Below, one piece after another: positions 9,907-20,403 of a stretch of 64,000 bases of DNA. How positions within the stretch are numbered: position 1 is the first letter of the stretch; each line of letters starts with the position of its first letter. This DNA is from Methanococcoides burtonii DSM 6242 (lineage in GTDB: Archaea; Halobacteriota; Methanosarcinia; Methanosarcinales; Methanosarcinaceae), in assembly GCF_000013725.1 (NCBI RefSeq), contig NC_007955.1, positions 2,139,579 through 2,203,578 on the forward strand, in the 5' to 3' direction. Below the pieces are notes generated by a model, which saw only the letters and a program-made list of their open reading frames with translations, was not told where the DNA came from and did no database searches. Both the position numbers and the translations under genes were made by a program.

Positions 9907-10037
9907 TAGTGTACAATAGGCACGATTGAATTGACCCTGTGGTGTTATTGTACAAGAAAAACGATTTGGTTTGCGTCATTCATATGCACCGGACCAGGGG
10001 GCACATTGTGCCCCCATCATCCCCTCTACTTTTCTTA
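9907..10037 (+). ncRNA. Candidate small RNA R, related to 4887-5060
   Basis: An archaeal TATA-like box lies about 25-30 bases upstream. The predicted transcript opens with a GTACAATA/TATTGTAC stem and carries a perfect GC-rich hairpin, GGGGGCAC-ATT-GTGCCCCC, near 9997-10015. It continues into CATCCCCTCT, shared with copy L, and ends in a T-rich tract. The unpaired CCCCTC could pair with Shine-Dalgarno sequences of target mRNAs. Transcription is inferred; the hairpin and shared motifs are seen directly. Confidence 0.45.
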
Positions 10038-10113
10038 AATAATTAAGCACCAATAGCGATTAGAATACTTATTCTGACCAAGATCATCTCAAAAAAGAAA
10101 TGTGGCAGTATCT

Positions 10114-10536
10114 TCAGATCTTTTCTGCCGGTGGTGCAGTGTTCAATTTCACGTATTTAACACCCTTAAGTGCCATTAATCTCTCGTCCATCTCCTTAAT
10201 GAGTTCTCCTTCCCCGTCAAAGATAATGACCTCAAGGCAGTTATCATGGTCAAGATGGATATGTACTGAGGACTTGATAAGGTCCGAATAATCATGCTGG
10301 ATATCCGCAACAGCATTTGATAGCCCTCTTTTTGTATGGTCGTAGATAATAGTAATAGTTCCTACGCGCCTTCCCCTTATGTCGCTCATCCATTCATACT
10401 GATTGATGTAGGTGCGTATCGAATCCCGGATGCCTTCTGAACGTGAGGAATATCCTCTGCCCTCTATGATAGAATCAAATTTATTCAAAAGATTATCTGG
10501 AAGTGAGACGCCTATTCTCATTAGTTCCTGTTCCAT
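10114..10536 (-). CDS. nikR: NikR-type nickel-responsive regulator
   Basis: This 140-residue regulator has an N-terminal ribbon-helix-helix DNA-binding domain ([15 protein letters not shown], residues 7-21) and a C-terminal ACT-like metal domain. The nickel site is complete: His81, His92, His94 and Cys100 keep the H-x10-H-x-H-x5-C spacing of NikR. It should repress nickel uptake when nickel is replete, which matters for a methanogen with nickel F430 and hydrogenases. No nickel transporter is next to it here. Confidence 0.92.
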   Translation of the reverse strand: MEQELMRIGVSLPDNLLNKFDSIIEGRGYSSRSEGIRDSIRTYINQYEWMSDIRGRRVGTITIIYDHTKRGLSNAVADIQHDYSDLIKSSVHIHLDHDNCLEVIIFDGEGELIKEMDERLMALKGVKYVKLNTAPPAEKI

Positions 10537-10709
10537 TATTTCACCTGTACTGAAATGGACATAAAAGGTAATAACATTTTGTACTATTTTTATTATTTTG
10601 GTTGTTATTTCATCTCGAAAAACGCACTAGAGTATATATTTATATTTAAGTGTGGCATATAGTATCCATAATTACAAATATAGACCATCCATATTTGGGG
10701 ACCAAATTC

Positions 10710-11426
10710 ATGAAAACGGAAGAACTTTACTCAGGCAAAGCAAAGACCATCTATAAGACTGAAAACCCGAATGAGCTTATCTCAGAGTTCAGGGACAGCC
10801 TCACCGCGTTTGATGGGAAGAAGAAAAGTGAAGCAACTAACAAGGGTTACTACAATGCTCAGATCTCAAAGAAGATCTTCGAAATGCTCGAAGAAGAAGG
10901 AATTAAAACACACTATCTTGGCATGGTATCTGGCAACGAGATGCTCGTAAAGAAAGTTGATATAATTCTCATCGAAGTAATTCCAAGGAACATCGCAGCA
11001 GGTTCTATCACTCGCAAATATCCTGTTGAAGAAGGTACGGTCTTCAAAGAGCCTGTTCTTGTATTCGATTACAAGAGCGATGAATTCGGGGATCCTATGA
11101 TCAATGATGATATTGCAGTTGTAATGGGCATTGCTACCCGTGAAGAGATCGATTTCATTCGTAGTATGGCATTGAAGATCAATGCTATCCTCAAGAGCTA
11201 CCTTGAGAGCAATGGTTTCCTGCTTCCTGACTTCAAACTTGAGTTCGGTAGAGTGGACGGTGAGATCGTCCTTGCTGACGAGATCTCCTGTGATACCTGC
11301 AGGTTCTGGGATGTTGAGACCGGAGAATCTATGGACAAGGACCTGTTCAGGTTCGATAAGGGTGACCTTTCAAAAGCATATGAAAAAGTTGCACGCAGAC
11401 TTGTCCCTGAAATATTCGAGGAGTAA
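10710..11426 (+). CDS. purC: Phosphoribosylaminoimidazole-succinocarboxamide synthase
   Basis: The 238-residue SAICAR synthetase joins aspartate to CAIR with ATP in purine synthesis. The start has the conserved substrate-loop motif [10 protein letters not shown], and [10 protein letters not shown] and [12 protein letters not shown] are family signatures. An upstream in-frame ATG at 10650 would add 20 residues unlike the family, so ATG 10710 is preferred. The FAD oxidoreductase follows without a gap (TAA then ATG), suggesting cotranscription. Confidence 0.95.
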   Translation: MKTEELYSGKAKTIYKTENPNELISEFRDSLTAFDGKKKSEATNKGYYNAQISKKIFEMLEEEGIKTHYLGMVSGNEMLVKKVDIILIEVIPRNIAAGSITRKYPVEEGTVFKEPVLVFDYKSDEFGDPMINDDIAVVMGIATREEIDFIRSMALKINAILKSYLESNGFLLPDFKLEFGRVDGEIVLADEISCDTCRFWDVETGESMDKDLFRFDKGDLSKAYEKVARRLVPEIFEE

Positions 11427-12857
11427 ATGGATAAATATGATGTTATTGTGGTCGGAGCCGGTGTGACCGGTCTTCTGGCTGCACTTACATTATCAAAGCA
11501 CGGCAAAAAAGTGCTGGTGCTTGAAAAACAGGATGTTGTGGGGGGAAATTGTAACAGTTACTCCGTGGATGGTTATCAGGTGGATACTGGTCCGCATGCC
11601 ATCACCCATCTTGCGGAAGGTCCGCTCAGACGACTTATGGACAATTATTTTGATTACCAGCCGGTATTCGAGAACTACGGACAGTATTATATAAGGACCG
11701 AGGAACGTTTCGTAAAAGTTCCCTCAACGATCAAAGAATTCGTCACATTTGACGTTTTTCCCAAACTTGACCGTCTTGCAATCACTCAGGCCATCACAAA
11801 GTCTCTCACAATGGCTTCCTTTGGCATCGATCTCTCAGACCAATCGGTCTATGATTCCCTTCCTGCAAATCTCTCAAAGGACACTTACGACTTCGCAAAT
11901 GCTATATCCTACTTCCTTTCCGGACGTTGTATGAAAGAGACATCTGCACAGAGGGTACTGGCAGGAAGCAGTTTTGTAAGGGATAGTGTGACCCAGGAAC
12001 AGTTCGAAGAGATTATCAAACAGGAATCCACTCCCCGAACCGAATCCATACTTCAGTCTGTCCTTCCATCCAATCTCCATCTCTCACTTCATTCAAGGAT
12101 AAACCTATCCTGCCTCGGAAGACTTGCTTCCAACAAGGTCAGTCTTTCACAGGGATATCCGCGAAAAGGTCTAAAATCCCTGCTCAATGCAATTCTTTAT
12201 TCTCTTCCTTCGACCGTGGAGATAAAGACCGGATGTGAAGTGCATAAGATATTCACTGATAAAGGAAAAGCATGGGGTGTCGAAGCGGACAATACCTACA
12301 GTGCTGATCTTGTTATATACACAGGATTTGCAACATCTCTCCCTTTTCTGGTCGAAGATCTTCCGGCATCTTATAAAGAGCAGCTTGATGGCATTGTTCA
12401 CTCTAAAAGTCTCACATTATGGCTTGGCCTTGACAGAATGATGGACGAGTTCAAATATGTAGGCTCAGAGATCTGGTTCAAGGGCACCCCTTACTGGGCG
12501 ATGCCAACAAGCAATTATGACCCTTCCCTTGCACCTAAAGGGAAGCAGCTAGTAGGTTTTGCTTTCTTCATGGATGAGGGCAATGATGAGTCCAGGGATA
12601 TAAAGAACGCCTATGAAACGATCTTCCGCGCAATTCCAAACATCGAGGATCGCATAGAAATGAAACATCAGCAGGTCATTATTCCTGAAAAGGCTGCAGT
12701 GACGCTCAACGGTAAATTTGCCGATATCCGCACTCCGGTAAAGGGTCTTTATGTTGCAGGGACGGATACCGATAAACGCAGCATGGGGGTTACCAGGGCT
12801 GCATATTCTATACTTGAAATGTTAAAAGTGTTGAACGAGGACGGTAATCTTCACTGA
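11427..12857 (+). CDS. FAD-dependent oxidoreductase, phytoene desaturase-like
   Basis: The 476-residue flavoprotein has the dinucleotide-binding motif VVGAGVTGLLAAL (residues 8-20), then GGNCNSY and the GYQVDTGPH segment typical of the CrtI/amine oxidase-like family, and a C-terminal FAD motif GLYVAGTDTD. In this family the substrates are usually isoprenoids, but desaturation or saturation and the substrate cannot be told from sequence. It starts directly after purC, and no carotenoid gene is nearby. Confidence 0.8.
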   Translation: MDKYDVIVVGAGVTGLLAALTLSKHGKKVLVLEKQDVVGGNCNSYSVDGYQVDTGPHAITHLAEGPLRRLMDNYFDYQPVFENYGQYYIRTEERFVKVPSTIKEFVTFDVFPKLDRLAITQAITKSLTMASFGIDLSDQSVYDSLPANLSKDTYDFANAISYFLSGRCMKETSAQRVLAGSSFVRDSVTQEQFEEIIKQESTPRTESILQSVLPSNLHLSLHSRINLSCLGRLASNKVSLSQGYPRKGLKSLLNAILYSLPSTVEIKTGCEVHKIFTDKGKAWGVEADNTYSADLVIYTGFATSLPFLVEDLPASYKEQLDGIVHSKSLTLWLGLDRMMDEFKYVGSEIWFKGTPYWAMPTSNYDPSLAPKGKQLVGFAFFMDEGNDESRDIKNAYETIFRAIPNIEDRIEMKHQQVIIPEKAAVTLNGKFADIRTPVKGLYVAGTDTDKRSMGVTRAAYSILEMLKVLNEDGNLH

Positions 12858-13544
12858 TCACCGTCTGATTATCATTGTTCTTAGCCTGTCGGCTGCATGT
12901 TCTGTCTTATCTGCAATGTCTGCAATAGTTCTGACAAGTTCGATAAGATAGAACACTCCGACAGCACCAAGTTCCTTTTCATGAGCATATATGTCTTTGA
13001 CAAGTTTTTTCTCTATAAGGTCTGTGATATGCTCCATCTCTTCTATCTGTGGAACAAGGGCCAAGGTCTCTTCGACATCTCGTTTGCTAAAAGATGTTTC
13101 AAGGAGTTCACTCAACGAATCTACCAGTTTTTCATATATTTCCACTGTTTTCAATGTCTCTGTACTTAGTTGACATAGCTGGTCCTTTATCCCCTCAGGC
13201 ATGTCACATTGTCTCAGGGAAAGCATATATGCAGCTTCCTGTGCCACATCAGCAATTGAGTCCTGTGGTTTTAAAAAGTTCAGTAGGTCCTCTGCGTTCA
13301 CAGGCAGCATTATCGACGATGAAAGCTGCCCTCTTATCGTCTGTTTGATAATATCCGCTTCATGTTCTATGTTGTCGATCTCATGGCTAAGTTCTTCAAC
13401 AAGGGGCATATTGATGCAATATGCATTGACTGCCTGATCGAGCTTTCTTACCGTCTCCACGCCCTTTGATGCGTGCAGGCAAAGTGGCTTAAAAGGTGAT
13501 TTCGCAAATACGTTTAGTACCGAACGAATGTATTCCCTTTTCAT
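12858..13544 (-). CDS. DUF47/PhoU-like accessory protein of Pit phosphate transporter
   Basis: This all-helical protein of about 228 residues belongs to the DUF47 family, distant relatives of PhoU, and contains the acidic EIDNIEHEAD motif that binds metals in PhoU-like folds. The gene's ATG (13544-13542) overlaps the TAA of the Pit gene by one base, so translation is probably coupled and the protein regulates or assists phosphate uptake. An upstream extension to 13619 is open but lies inside the pit gene and is not needed. Confidence 0.9.
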   Translation of the reverse strand: MKREYIRSVLNVFAKSPFKPLCLHASKGVETVRKLDQAVNAYCINMPLVEELSHEIDNIEHEADIIKQTIRGQLSSSIMLPVNAEDLLNFLKPQDSIADVAQEAAYMLSLRQCDMPEGIKDQLCQLSTETLKTVEIYEKLVDSLSELLETSFSKRDVEETLALVPQIEEMEHITDLIEKKLVKDIYAHEKELGAVGVFYLIELVRTIADIADKTEHAADRLRTMIIRR

Positions 13545-14584
13545 TATAATCCAACTCCTCTTAATCCCAGGAATATAAGTGCTGATGTTACTGCTGCTAT
13601 TGGCACAGTGATTATCCATGACATGGCTATCTTTCCGATAACACTAAGATCAACTGCAGCAAGACCGCCTGCAAGTCCGACCCCTATCACAGAACCAACC
13701 AGTGTATGTGTTGTAGAGATCGGTAGTGAACTGTAACTATGGAGGACAACAACAGATGCTGTAGCTAATTCCGCAGAGAATCCCCTTGTAGGTGTCAGTT
13801 CAGTTATCTTTGTACCTATGGTCTCTATAACACGGTATCCCCATGTAGCAAGTCCGATTACCATTCCGATACCACCGACCATTAAGACCCATGCGGGTAT
13901 TGTCAGGTCTGCGAATCCGAGGGCGTTAAGTCCTGCGTAGAGTGGTCCGACAGCGTTTGCCACATCGTTAGAACCATGTGCGAATGCAATAAAACATGCA
14001 GTACCTATCTGAAGTATCACAAATTTCTTTTCTATATTATATGGATTGTCTGTCTTCTGTAATAACGTCAGCCGTATGATCGTGAATATAATGTATGCGA
14101 GGACGGCACCCAATATGGGTGAGACCACCCAGCTGCCCACGATCTTTGTGAGTACTATCCAGTTGATATCGCTATATGTGATAATTCCCTGATATGCGGA
14201 CACAAGTCCGAAACCAAGTACTGATCCCACAATTGAGTGTGTGGTGGAGACCGGCAGGTTATAAAATGTAGCGAAAGTGATCCAGAATCCGGCTGCAAGG
14301 ATCGCTGCCAGCATTCCCACTGCTACAAGGTTCGGATCTAACAGCTTAATACTGTCAATAGGTACGATCCCTTTTGCAATGGTCGATGTGACCTTCTTTC
14401 CAAAAAAGACAGCACCAACGAATTCGAAGACACCTGCCACAAGTATTACCTGTTTCAGTGAAAGAGCTCCACTTCCTACTGAAGTTCCCATTGCATTAGC
14501 AAGATCGTTCGCTCCGATATTCCAGGCCATGTAGAGGCCTGCGAGTACCAAAAGAACCACAACTGGATTTAATAGGTCGATCAT
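13544..14584 (-). CDS. pit: Inorganic phosphate transporter, PiT family
   Basis: This 346-residue integral membrane transporter has about ten hydrophobic segments and the duplicated PiT signature: [20 protein letters not shown] near the N-terminus and [14 protein letters not shown] in the second half, plus two PVSTTH or PISTTH motifs. It imports phosphate with cations. ATG at 14584 is preferred because AAGGAAGG sits just upstream; the longer frame to 14602 begins with TTG. The DUF47 partner follows with a one-base overlap. Confidence 0.95.
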   Translation of the reverse strand: MIDLLNPVVVLLVLAGLYMAWNIGANDLANAMGTSVGSGALSLKQVILVAGVFEFVGAVFFGKKVTSTIAKGIVPIDSIKLLDPNLVAVGMLAAILAAGFWITFATFYNLPVSTTHSIVGSVLGFGLVSAYQGIITYSDINWIVLTKIVGSWVVSPILGAVLAYIIFTIIRLTLLQKTDNPYNIEKKFVILQIGTACFIAFAHGSNDVANAVGPLYAGLNALGFADLTIPAWVLMVGGIGMVIGLATWGYRVIETIGTKITELTPTRGFSAELATASVVVLHSYSSLPISTTHTLVGSVIGVGLAGGLAAVDLSVIGKIAMSWIITVPIAAVTSALIFLGLRGVGL

Positions 14585-14640
14585 ATTTCCTTCCTTTATC
14601 AAGTCTTAAAGCTGATAATGTCACACATGTGATAAATGTA

Positions 14641-15588
14641 TCAATCATTATTTGTTGCTGCGGAAATAATCTCTTCACGTGCCTTTTTTGCATCCTCGTC
14701 CTCGGGGTCCAGCTCGATCAGCATATCGTATGTCTTAATGGCATCATTGTAATTATCTTCCTGTACACAGAGCTCGGCAGCATTTGATAGGATGGCTTTT
14801 GCTTCCTGTTTGTGACCAAGCTTGTAAAGCAGTTTACCCCTTGTTCTCCACATGTCGATGTTAGCGACATCGAGCTCAAGAGCATTCTCGATCGCTCCGA
14901 GTGCTTTCTCGTATGGCTCAGTGTTCCTGCTAACAAGGGCCTTTAACTCCCACATTTCGGCTGCCGAATGGAAACATTCTATCGCTTCCTTTGCCTGCCC
15001 AAGCTTCCTGTGAGCAATACCTGTAAAGAAGATCGGTTCGACGAAGTCTTCTGTCAGTTCCATTGTTTTCTCAAAAGTTGAAATGGCAGCACCATATCTT
15101 TCAGATTCGAGAAGCAACATTCCCTTACTGTACCACACATGTTCAATGCTCGGATCTATCTCTAACGAGTGTTCAAATTCCTCAATACCCTCTTGCGCCC
15201 TTCCCATTTCCGCAAGGATTCCGCCTTTCAGGAAATAGCTTTCAGCATCTTTGGGTGCTATCTCTGTGATATTCGTAAATATCTCAAGTGCGCCCTCAAG
15301 GTCATCCTTGATGGCAAGGATATTACCTTTCAATTTGAGCGCATCGATATCTTCTCCAAGGGCCAATGCCTCATTGGTCGTCGCAAGGGCGTCATCATAG
15401 AGGTGAAGGCCGGTGAGTATCCGCGCTTTGATGAGCAGGGCATGCGTTGGGTCGGGCGCATGTTTGATCGCCTGTTCCACAACTTCCAGTGCCTGATCGA
15501 GGTGGCTTTCCCTGCACAATGACATTACTTTGTTTATCAGAAAATCTGCCAGTTCTTGAGGGGACATATCACTTTTAGGTTCGGACAT
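14641..15588 (-). CDS. Tetratricopeptide repeat protein
   Basis: This cytoplasmic protein of 315 residues is made of about seven to eight TPR units of 34 residues, with the W/L-G-Y-A-F-A-P pattern visible (for example YFLKGGILAEMGRAQEG). TPR arrays act as protein-protein interaction scaffolds; the partner is unknown. ATG 15588 with GGTGAT upstream is a better start than the TTG or GTG codons up to 15597. It precedes pit on the same strand with a 56-base gap. Confidence 0.85.
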   Translation of the reverse strand: MSEPKSDMSPQELADFLINKVMSLCRESHLDQALEVVEQAIKHAPDPTHALLIKARILTGLHLYDDALATTNEALALGEDIDALKLKGNILAIKDDLEGALEIFTNITEIAPKDAESYFLKGGILAEMGRAQEGIEEFEHSLEIDPSIEHVWYSKGMLLLESERYGAAISTFEKTMELTEDFVEPIFFTGIAHRKLGQAKEAIECFHSAAEMWELKALVSRNTEPYEKALGAIENALELDVANIDMWRTRGKLLYKLGHKQEAKAILSNAAELCVQEDNYNDAIKTYDMLIELDPEDEDAKKAREEIISAATNND

Positions 15589-15631
15589 AATCACCAATTG
15601 TGCAATACCATTTTAATGTCTTGCGGAGGAT

Positions 15632-16852
15632 TTAGAAAAAAGAGTCCAGTGTTCTCTGGAATCGAATGTCTGAAAGCATCTTTGCCTTTGCCTTCCATTG
15701 CTTCGAAGGCGTTCTCACTCGCGTTGCCATGTCATCCAGTGCTTCTTCAATGGTCTCGAACGTTCGTGGTATGGAAGACAATGCATTTCTGGCAGCCTCG
15801 CGGACCACCCATACCCCGAGCGGTGCCCAGTATTCAGGCGTTATTTCCCGTATCATAAATACTGATGCCTGTCTTTGTATCTTCTCAAGATGTTCCAGAG
15901 CGGCTATACGTGCGGCATAATATCCTCCGGCAAGGTTCGAATATCCCTTTTTACCGTTAATGTCCTCCATGTCCTGCCCTATCCATGAAGAATCTCCTGA
16001 CCAGACCGAGCTTTTCATCCATATCTCGAGCAGCTCGTAAGAATATCTGCGGGGGGTCATGAGTATCTCAAAATAGTTCCCGAAACATCCTCCGCTGAAC
16101 ACTGATATCTCACTGATAAGGGGTAGGTCTATCACACGGTCGGTGATGTCCTTCCCGACCATGTCATCTGTGGCGGTAATTGCCCAGCGGGTAGGTACAA
16201 GTTTCCGTTCCTGTCCCAACAAGCCTATGGAAAGCAATCTTGTAATATGTTCAGTGGGGATATCCCCTTTAAAAAGTTCACACACAGCATCCTTTGCAAG
16301 AGCATCTGTGTCGTATGCAAGATGATCTACTTTTTTCGGGACCTTGGGATTCTCTGCAATATCAAAGTCCTTCATGGTCCCGGAAGGGCCCATGGGAGTT
16401 AGTACACTGTCAAACTTCAGGTCTTGTTGCAATGGTTTGGTGAACCATGCTTCTGTATCGATGGGTGATTTTGACAGTGCGAGTTCCTGTGATTTTTCCA
16501 GAAGCTTATCCGGTCTGTTCGCATTTTTCACATCTATGGTCGTATTTGCCCGGACTAGCTGGCATCTGGCAGATATGATGTCCTGGATATCCATCGAAAG
16601 CCAATGCTTAGGGTCTTCCAGTGCCATTGCATCCTTAGCATCCACCTGTGGCGGGATCATTGGTCCGGCCTTGACCTGTGGGTAACCGTATCTTCCCACA
16701 AAGACTGCTGGCGGGGAAGCACCAAAAATAGAACCATCTGAAGATATCGAAGTTGTGGTCTTTTCGGCAGACCTGAACTTCTCAAGAATTGGACACAGGG
16801 GTCTTCCGCAAAGCCCTTTTCCTTTACATTGGATGCATAGACTTTTGCTCAA
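15632..16852 (-). CDS. nreA: NreA-type DNA repair protein with PCNA-binding tail
   Basis: This 406-residue archaeal Nre protein starts with a cysteine cluster (CIQCKGKGLCGRPLC), a probable zinc site, followed by the conserved ASPPAVFVGRYGYP segment. The last residues are QRTLDSFF, a PIP box that should bind the PCNA sliding clamp. Nre proteins act in repair of DNA damage such as that from mitomycin C. The start is TTG at 16852-16850, overlapping the TGA of the upstream regulator as TTGA, so translation is probably coupled. Confidence 0.92.
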   Translation of the reverse strand: MSKSLCIQCKGKGLCGRPLCPILEKFRSAEKTTTSISSDGSIFGASPPAVFVGRYGYPQVKAGPMIPPQVDAKDAMALEDPKHWLSMDIQDIISARCQLVRANTTIDVKNANRPDKLLEKSQELALSKSPIDTEAWFTKPLQQDLKFDSVLTPMGPSGTMKDFDIAENPKVPKKVDHLAYDTDALAKDAVCELFKGDIPTEHITRLLSIGLLGQERKLVPTRWAITATDDMVGKDITDRVIDLPLISEISVFSGGCFGNYFEILMTPRRYSYELLEIWMKSSVWSGDSSWIGQDMEDINGKKGYSNLAGGYYAARIAALEHLEKIQRQASVFMIREITPEYWAPLGVWVVREAARNALSSIPRTFETIEEALDDMATRVRTPSKQWKAKAKMLSDIRFQRTLDSFF

Positions 16853-17208
16853 TTATCATCATCTTTACATAGTATGCAATATTCTGCTTCCGGTGCATTT
16901 TTGAACAACCAGCCTGAACGCTGTACGAACTTGCAGACATTGCACATACCCGCGTTCATGGCCTTTGCAGGCATCTCATTGACAAGATCTGTGGCAAATT
17001 TCCTGATCTCTTCATTGGTCTCTTCTGAAAAACCGACTTCTGCACCCCTTTTTTCACTCACGTATTGGGATACAGCAGCCCGTGATAATCCGAGAATGTC
17101 TGCTACTTGTTGCTGTGTACATCCGTGTTCGATCATCATGGAACGCGCAAGTCCGGCTCTTATTGCCGGCAAAACTCTCTGAACCATTATCTCGCAGGTA
17201 GGTTTCAT
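16849..17208 (-). CDS. Helix-turn-helix regulator with C-terminal zinc-binding cysteines
   Basis: This regulator of about 119 residues has a Cro/XRE-like helix-turn-helix (TQQQVADILGLSRAAVSQYV) and a C-terminal CxxC...CxxC pattern (CNVCKF and CILCKD) likely to bind zinc. It belongs to the archaeal family of predicted transcription regulators with HTH and zinc ribbon. ATG 17208 (MKPTCEIM) gives the normal length; the frame is open to 17274. It overlaps nreA and may regulate that unit. Confidence 0.82.
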   Translation of the reverse strand: MKPTCEIMVQRVLPAIRAGLARSMMIEHGCTQQQVADILGLSRAAVSQYVSEKRGAEVGFSEETNEEIRKFATDLVNEMPAKAMNAGMCNVCKFVQRSGWLFKNAPEAEYCILCKDDDN

Positions 17209-17409
17209 ATTATTATATCCTTCACTCGTCCTATTTGATTTCTTTGGCAGTATTGATGACCGGCATCTCTGCACTCGGACGGACGTTCATAATTCAAAAA
17301 AAGGACCTGTGATCAATACCAGCAATGGTATGGCCACGGACCGTCCATTATTATTGTTTAAAAAACAATCAACAGGGCTATCTGACAGTCCTGCTTTTTG
17401 AAGTCAACT

Positions 17410-17718
17410 TCAGTCTTTGATCTGCTCAGGAGAGAATCCTTTCTTTACAAGAACGGCTTTCATGCGACTCAGATGGTTGCCTTGTAATTCTACGGCACTG
17501 CCCTTCACAGTTCCTCCGCATGCAAACTTAGATTTTAGGTATGTTGATAGTTCGTGGAGGTCGATCTCATTGGCATCGAATCCTTCTACTACTGTAACTT
17601 CTTTACCATATCTTCGTCTATTCACTTTCACTGTAATTCTCTGTTGCTCCTTTGCCACTTCTTCACAGATACATAGCTCTGATGGCAAACCGCAAACCGG
17701 GCACATTTCTGAACTCAT
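17410..17718 (-). CDS. Translation initiation factor aIF1 (SUI1 family)
   Basis: This 102-residue protein has an N-terminal CPVC...CIC mini zinc site and the SUI1 fold with [20 protein letters not shown] and the [10 protein letters not shown] loop. It binds the small ribosomal subunit and monitors start codon selection. It stands alone. Confidence 0.93.
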   Translation of the reverse strand: MSSEMCPVCGLPSELCICEEVAKEQQRITVKVNRRRYGKEVTVVEGFDANEIDLHELSTYLKSKFACGGTVKGSAVELQGNHLSRMKAVLVKKGFSPEQIKD

Positions 17719-17807
17719 CTTCTAGTATTTCCTCCGCAAAATTATTGCGTTATAGTAATAAATTATTATTCTGTATGCTATTTATAAATAGTAAACAGAC
17801 ATCTTTT

Positions 17808-18173
17808 ATGTATCCCACTATGCTATTAAAATCTAATGGTGATGTCATCTCATCAGATGTCGATTATGCAAAAAGCATGTTCCAGCAAGCTAAAGGCCTT
17901 ATGTTCAGACGTTCGGTCCACGATAGCTATGCTATGGTCTTCATCTTTTCCTCTCTCAGGAAAATATCTCTTCACATGCTGTTTGTTCCGTTTCCTATCG
18001 ATGTCCTTTTTCTCAATGAAGATAAAATAATCGTCAAGACCACCCATCTCAGACCATGGATAGGCATTGCCGACTCTGGTGAAAAGATACGGTATGTTAT
18101 AGAGCTACCATCAGGTGCTATCTCCTCCAATGGCCTCAAGGTTGGTGACCATCTTCTCTTCGATGAAACTTGA
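17808..18173 (+). CDS. DUF192 family protein
   Basis: The 121-residue protein matches the DUF192 fold: GLMFRRSV near residue 35, then FIFSSLRKISLHMLFVPFPI and DVLFLNEDKII, ending ELPSGAISSNGLKVGD. The family is widespread but lacks a firm function. ATG 17808 or ATG 17820 could start; the frame is open back to 17652, but that part overlaps aIF1 on the other strand and is not family-like. The gene is divergent from aIF1. Confidence 0.85.
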   Translation: MYPTMLLKSNGDVISSDVDYAKSMFQQAKGLMFRRSVHDSYAMVFIFSSLRKISLHMLFVPFPIDVLFLNEDKIIVKTTHLRPWIGIADSGEKIRYVIELPSGAISSNGLKVGDHLLFDET

Positions 18174-18255
18174 ATTTCGTTCTCGTTGGAAATCTTTATC
18201 TAATCGATGGTTTATTTAAGCCTAGATCATACTCCTTATATAATGAGGCGCACAA

Positions 18256-20403
18256 ATGTTACCTGAAAATGACCTGAAGATCATAACAGAAGAGATGGGC
18301 AGAGAACCAAACCTTGTTGAACAGGGATGCTTTTTGAATCTTTGGAGCGAACACTGTTCCTACCGTTCCAGTGCTCCCCTGCTGAAAACCTTTACCACCG
18401 TGGGAGATCGTGTTATCATAGGTCCTGGTGACGATGCAGCGATCATCCGCTTTGGAGAAGGCTGGGTACTTGCTATTGGAATGGAAAGCCATAACCATCC
18501 TTCATATGTTGATCCTTATAATGGTTCAGCAACAGGTGTCGGCGGAATTGTGCGCGATATCATTTCTATGGGTGCTCGTCCGATCGCACTCATGGACCCG
18601 TTGTATTTCGGTCCTTTGAACACCCCTAAGAACCTCTATCTTTTCGAGCACATAATTGAAGGTATCGCAGGCTATGGTAATTGTATTGGCGTTCCCGTTG
18701 TCAGAGGCGAAACATATTTCGATGAATCCTACAGTGGAAACCCTCTGGTGAACGTTGTTTGTGTAGGTCTGGCACGCGAAGAGAACATAGTGACCGCATG
18801 TGCACAGAAAGCAGGCAACAAGCTTGTCCTCATAGGTTCTACCACAGGCCGTGACGGTCTTGGCGGAGCATCCTTCGCATCCCGCGACCTTTCCGAAGAA
18901 GCTGAAGCAGAAGACCGTCCCAGTATACAGATCGGTGATCCATTCACCGAAAAGCTTGCGATCGAAGCAACACTGGAAGCTATCGGTGCAGGCTATGTTC
19001 TCTCATGCAGGGACCTTGGTGCAGCAGGTCTTGCAGGTGCAAGCTCTGAAATGGCATCAAAGGGTAAACTCGGTATGCGTCTTGAAGCTGACAAAGTTAT
19101 CCTCAGGGAAGACGGCATGACCCCTTACGAGATCATGATCGCCGAATCTCAGGAACGCATACTGATGGAAGTCGAACCTGAGAATGTCGATGCTGTCCTC
19201 GCGATAGGAAAGAAGTATGATCTCCATGCAAGCATGATAGGTGAACTTACAGAACGTCTCTATTATACTGTTGAGTTCGAAGGTGAAATGGTAGCTGACA
19301 TTCCGGTAATGCTTCTCACCGAAGGTGCGCCAACGTTCGAAAGGCCATCCACTGCTCCTCCAGAGCGTGAGATCGGTGAGAAACCAGACCTTCCTGCAGA
19401 TATGAAGAAGGTCGTTCTTGATATCCTCTCCTCCCACAACATCGCATCAAAAGAATGGATCTATCGCCAGTATGACCACGAAGTACAGGTACGTACCGTG
19501 GAAAAACCCGGCTCTGATGCAGCAGTTCTTCGAATAGGCGATGGAAAGGGACTTGCCATGTCATGCGGATGCAATCCGCGTCACACACTTCTTGATCCAT
19601 ACGAAGGAGGAAAAGGCACACTCATCGAGAATAGTATGAACCTTGCAGTAAAAGGCGCTGAAGGTATTGCACTCGTGGATTGCCTGAACTTCGGAAATCC
19701 TGAAAGACCTGACATCTACTGGCAGTTCAAACAGGCCATCCTCGGTCTTGGTGACGCTGCAAGAAGCCTGTCCATTCCGGTGGTCGGAGGGAACGTTTCT
19801 CTTTACAACGAAAGCGGAGAATACGGCACTGCCATCGCACCAACACCTTCCATTGGTCTTATCGGTATCACAGGTGAACTCGAAACAGTCCCTCAAAGCC
19901 ACTTTGCAGGGGAGGGCAACACCATCATCCTCGTGGGCAACACCCTTGATGAAATGGGTGGCTCGGAATATTACAACATGGTCGGGCTAAGGCTCAACGG
20001 TAATGTGCCAAAGGTAACCGATGAGTCCGTAAAGGTCGTTGAAACGCTCATCAATGTGGTGAGGGATGGAAATGTAGTGGCTGCTCACGATGTATCTGCC
20101 GGTGGTCTTGCTGTGGCCCTTTCTGAGATGTGTGACTCTATCGGTGCAGAGATCGATCTGACCTCCGTAGGCGACAATCTGCGTGCTGATGATGTCCTTT
20201 TCTCCGAATCCCACGCAAGAGCAATTCTTGTAACATCCTCTCCTGAAAAGGTAAAAGAAATGCTTGCCGATGTACCTCATACTGTCATTGGAACAGTAGG
20301 TGGCAACAACCTGAGCATAAAAGGAAATGGATTTGATCTCTCCCTCTCCCTTGAGGAGATATCAGATGCAAGAGCATCTCTTACAAAAATGATGATGGAA
20401 TAA
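18256..20403 (+). CDS. purL: Phosphoribosylformylglycinamidine synthase subunit PurL
   Basis: The 715-residue protein is the small-type PurL that works with PurS and PurQ to amidate FGAR to FGAM using ATP. It has the expected duplicated AIRS-like folds, with the N-terminal motif [11 protein letters not shown], the ATP-binding GPGDDAA and ESHNHPS, and the second-half [13 protein letters not shown] 18256 sits just before the conserved start. PurQ and PurS are not in the window. Confidence 0.96.
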   Translation: MLPENDLKIITEEMGREPNLVEQGCFLNLWSEHCSYRSSAPLLKTFTTVGDRVIIGPGDDAAIIRFGEGWVLAIGMESHNHPSYVDPYNGSATGVGGIVRDIISMGARPIALMDPLYFGPLNTPKNLYLFEHIIEGIAGYGNCIGVPVVRGETYFDESYSGNPLVNVVCVGLAREENIVTACAQKAGNKLVLIGSTTGRDGLGGASFASRDLSEEAEAEDRPSIQIGDPFTEKLAIEATLEAIGAGYVLSCRDLGAAGLAGASSEMASKGKLGMRLEADKVILREDGMTPYEIMIAESQERILMEVEPENVDAVLAIGKKYDLHASMIGELTERLYYTVEFEGEMVADIPVMLLTEGAPTFERPSTAPPEREIGEKPDLPADMKKVVLDILSSHNIASKEWIYRQYDHEVQVRTVEKPGSDAAVLRIGDGKGLAMSCGCNPRHTLLDPYEGGKGTLIENSMNLAVKGAEGIALVDCLNFGNPERPDIYWQFKQAILGLGDAARSLSIPVVGGNVSLYNESGEYGTAIAPTPSIGLIGITGELETVPQSHFAGEGNTIILVGNTLDEMGGSEYYNMVGLRLNGNVPKVTDESVKVVETLINVVRDGNVVAAHDVSAGGLAVALSEMCDSIGAEIDLTSVGDNLRADDVLFSESHARAILVTSSPEKVKEMLADVPHTVIGTVGGNNLSIKGNGFDLSLSLEEISDARASLTKMMME

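Noticed and set aside
13545-13619. N-terminal extension of the DUF47 protein
   Set aside because: It lies within the end of the pit gene in another frame and is not like the family; the ATG at 13544 overlaps the pit stop.
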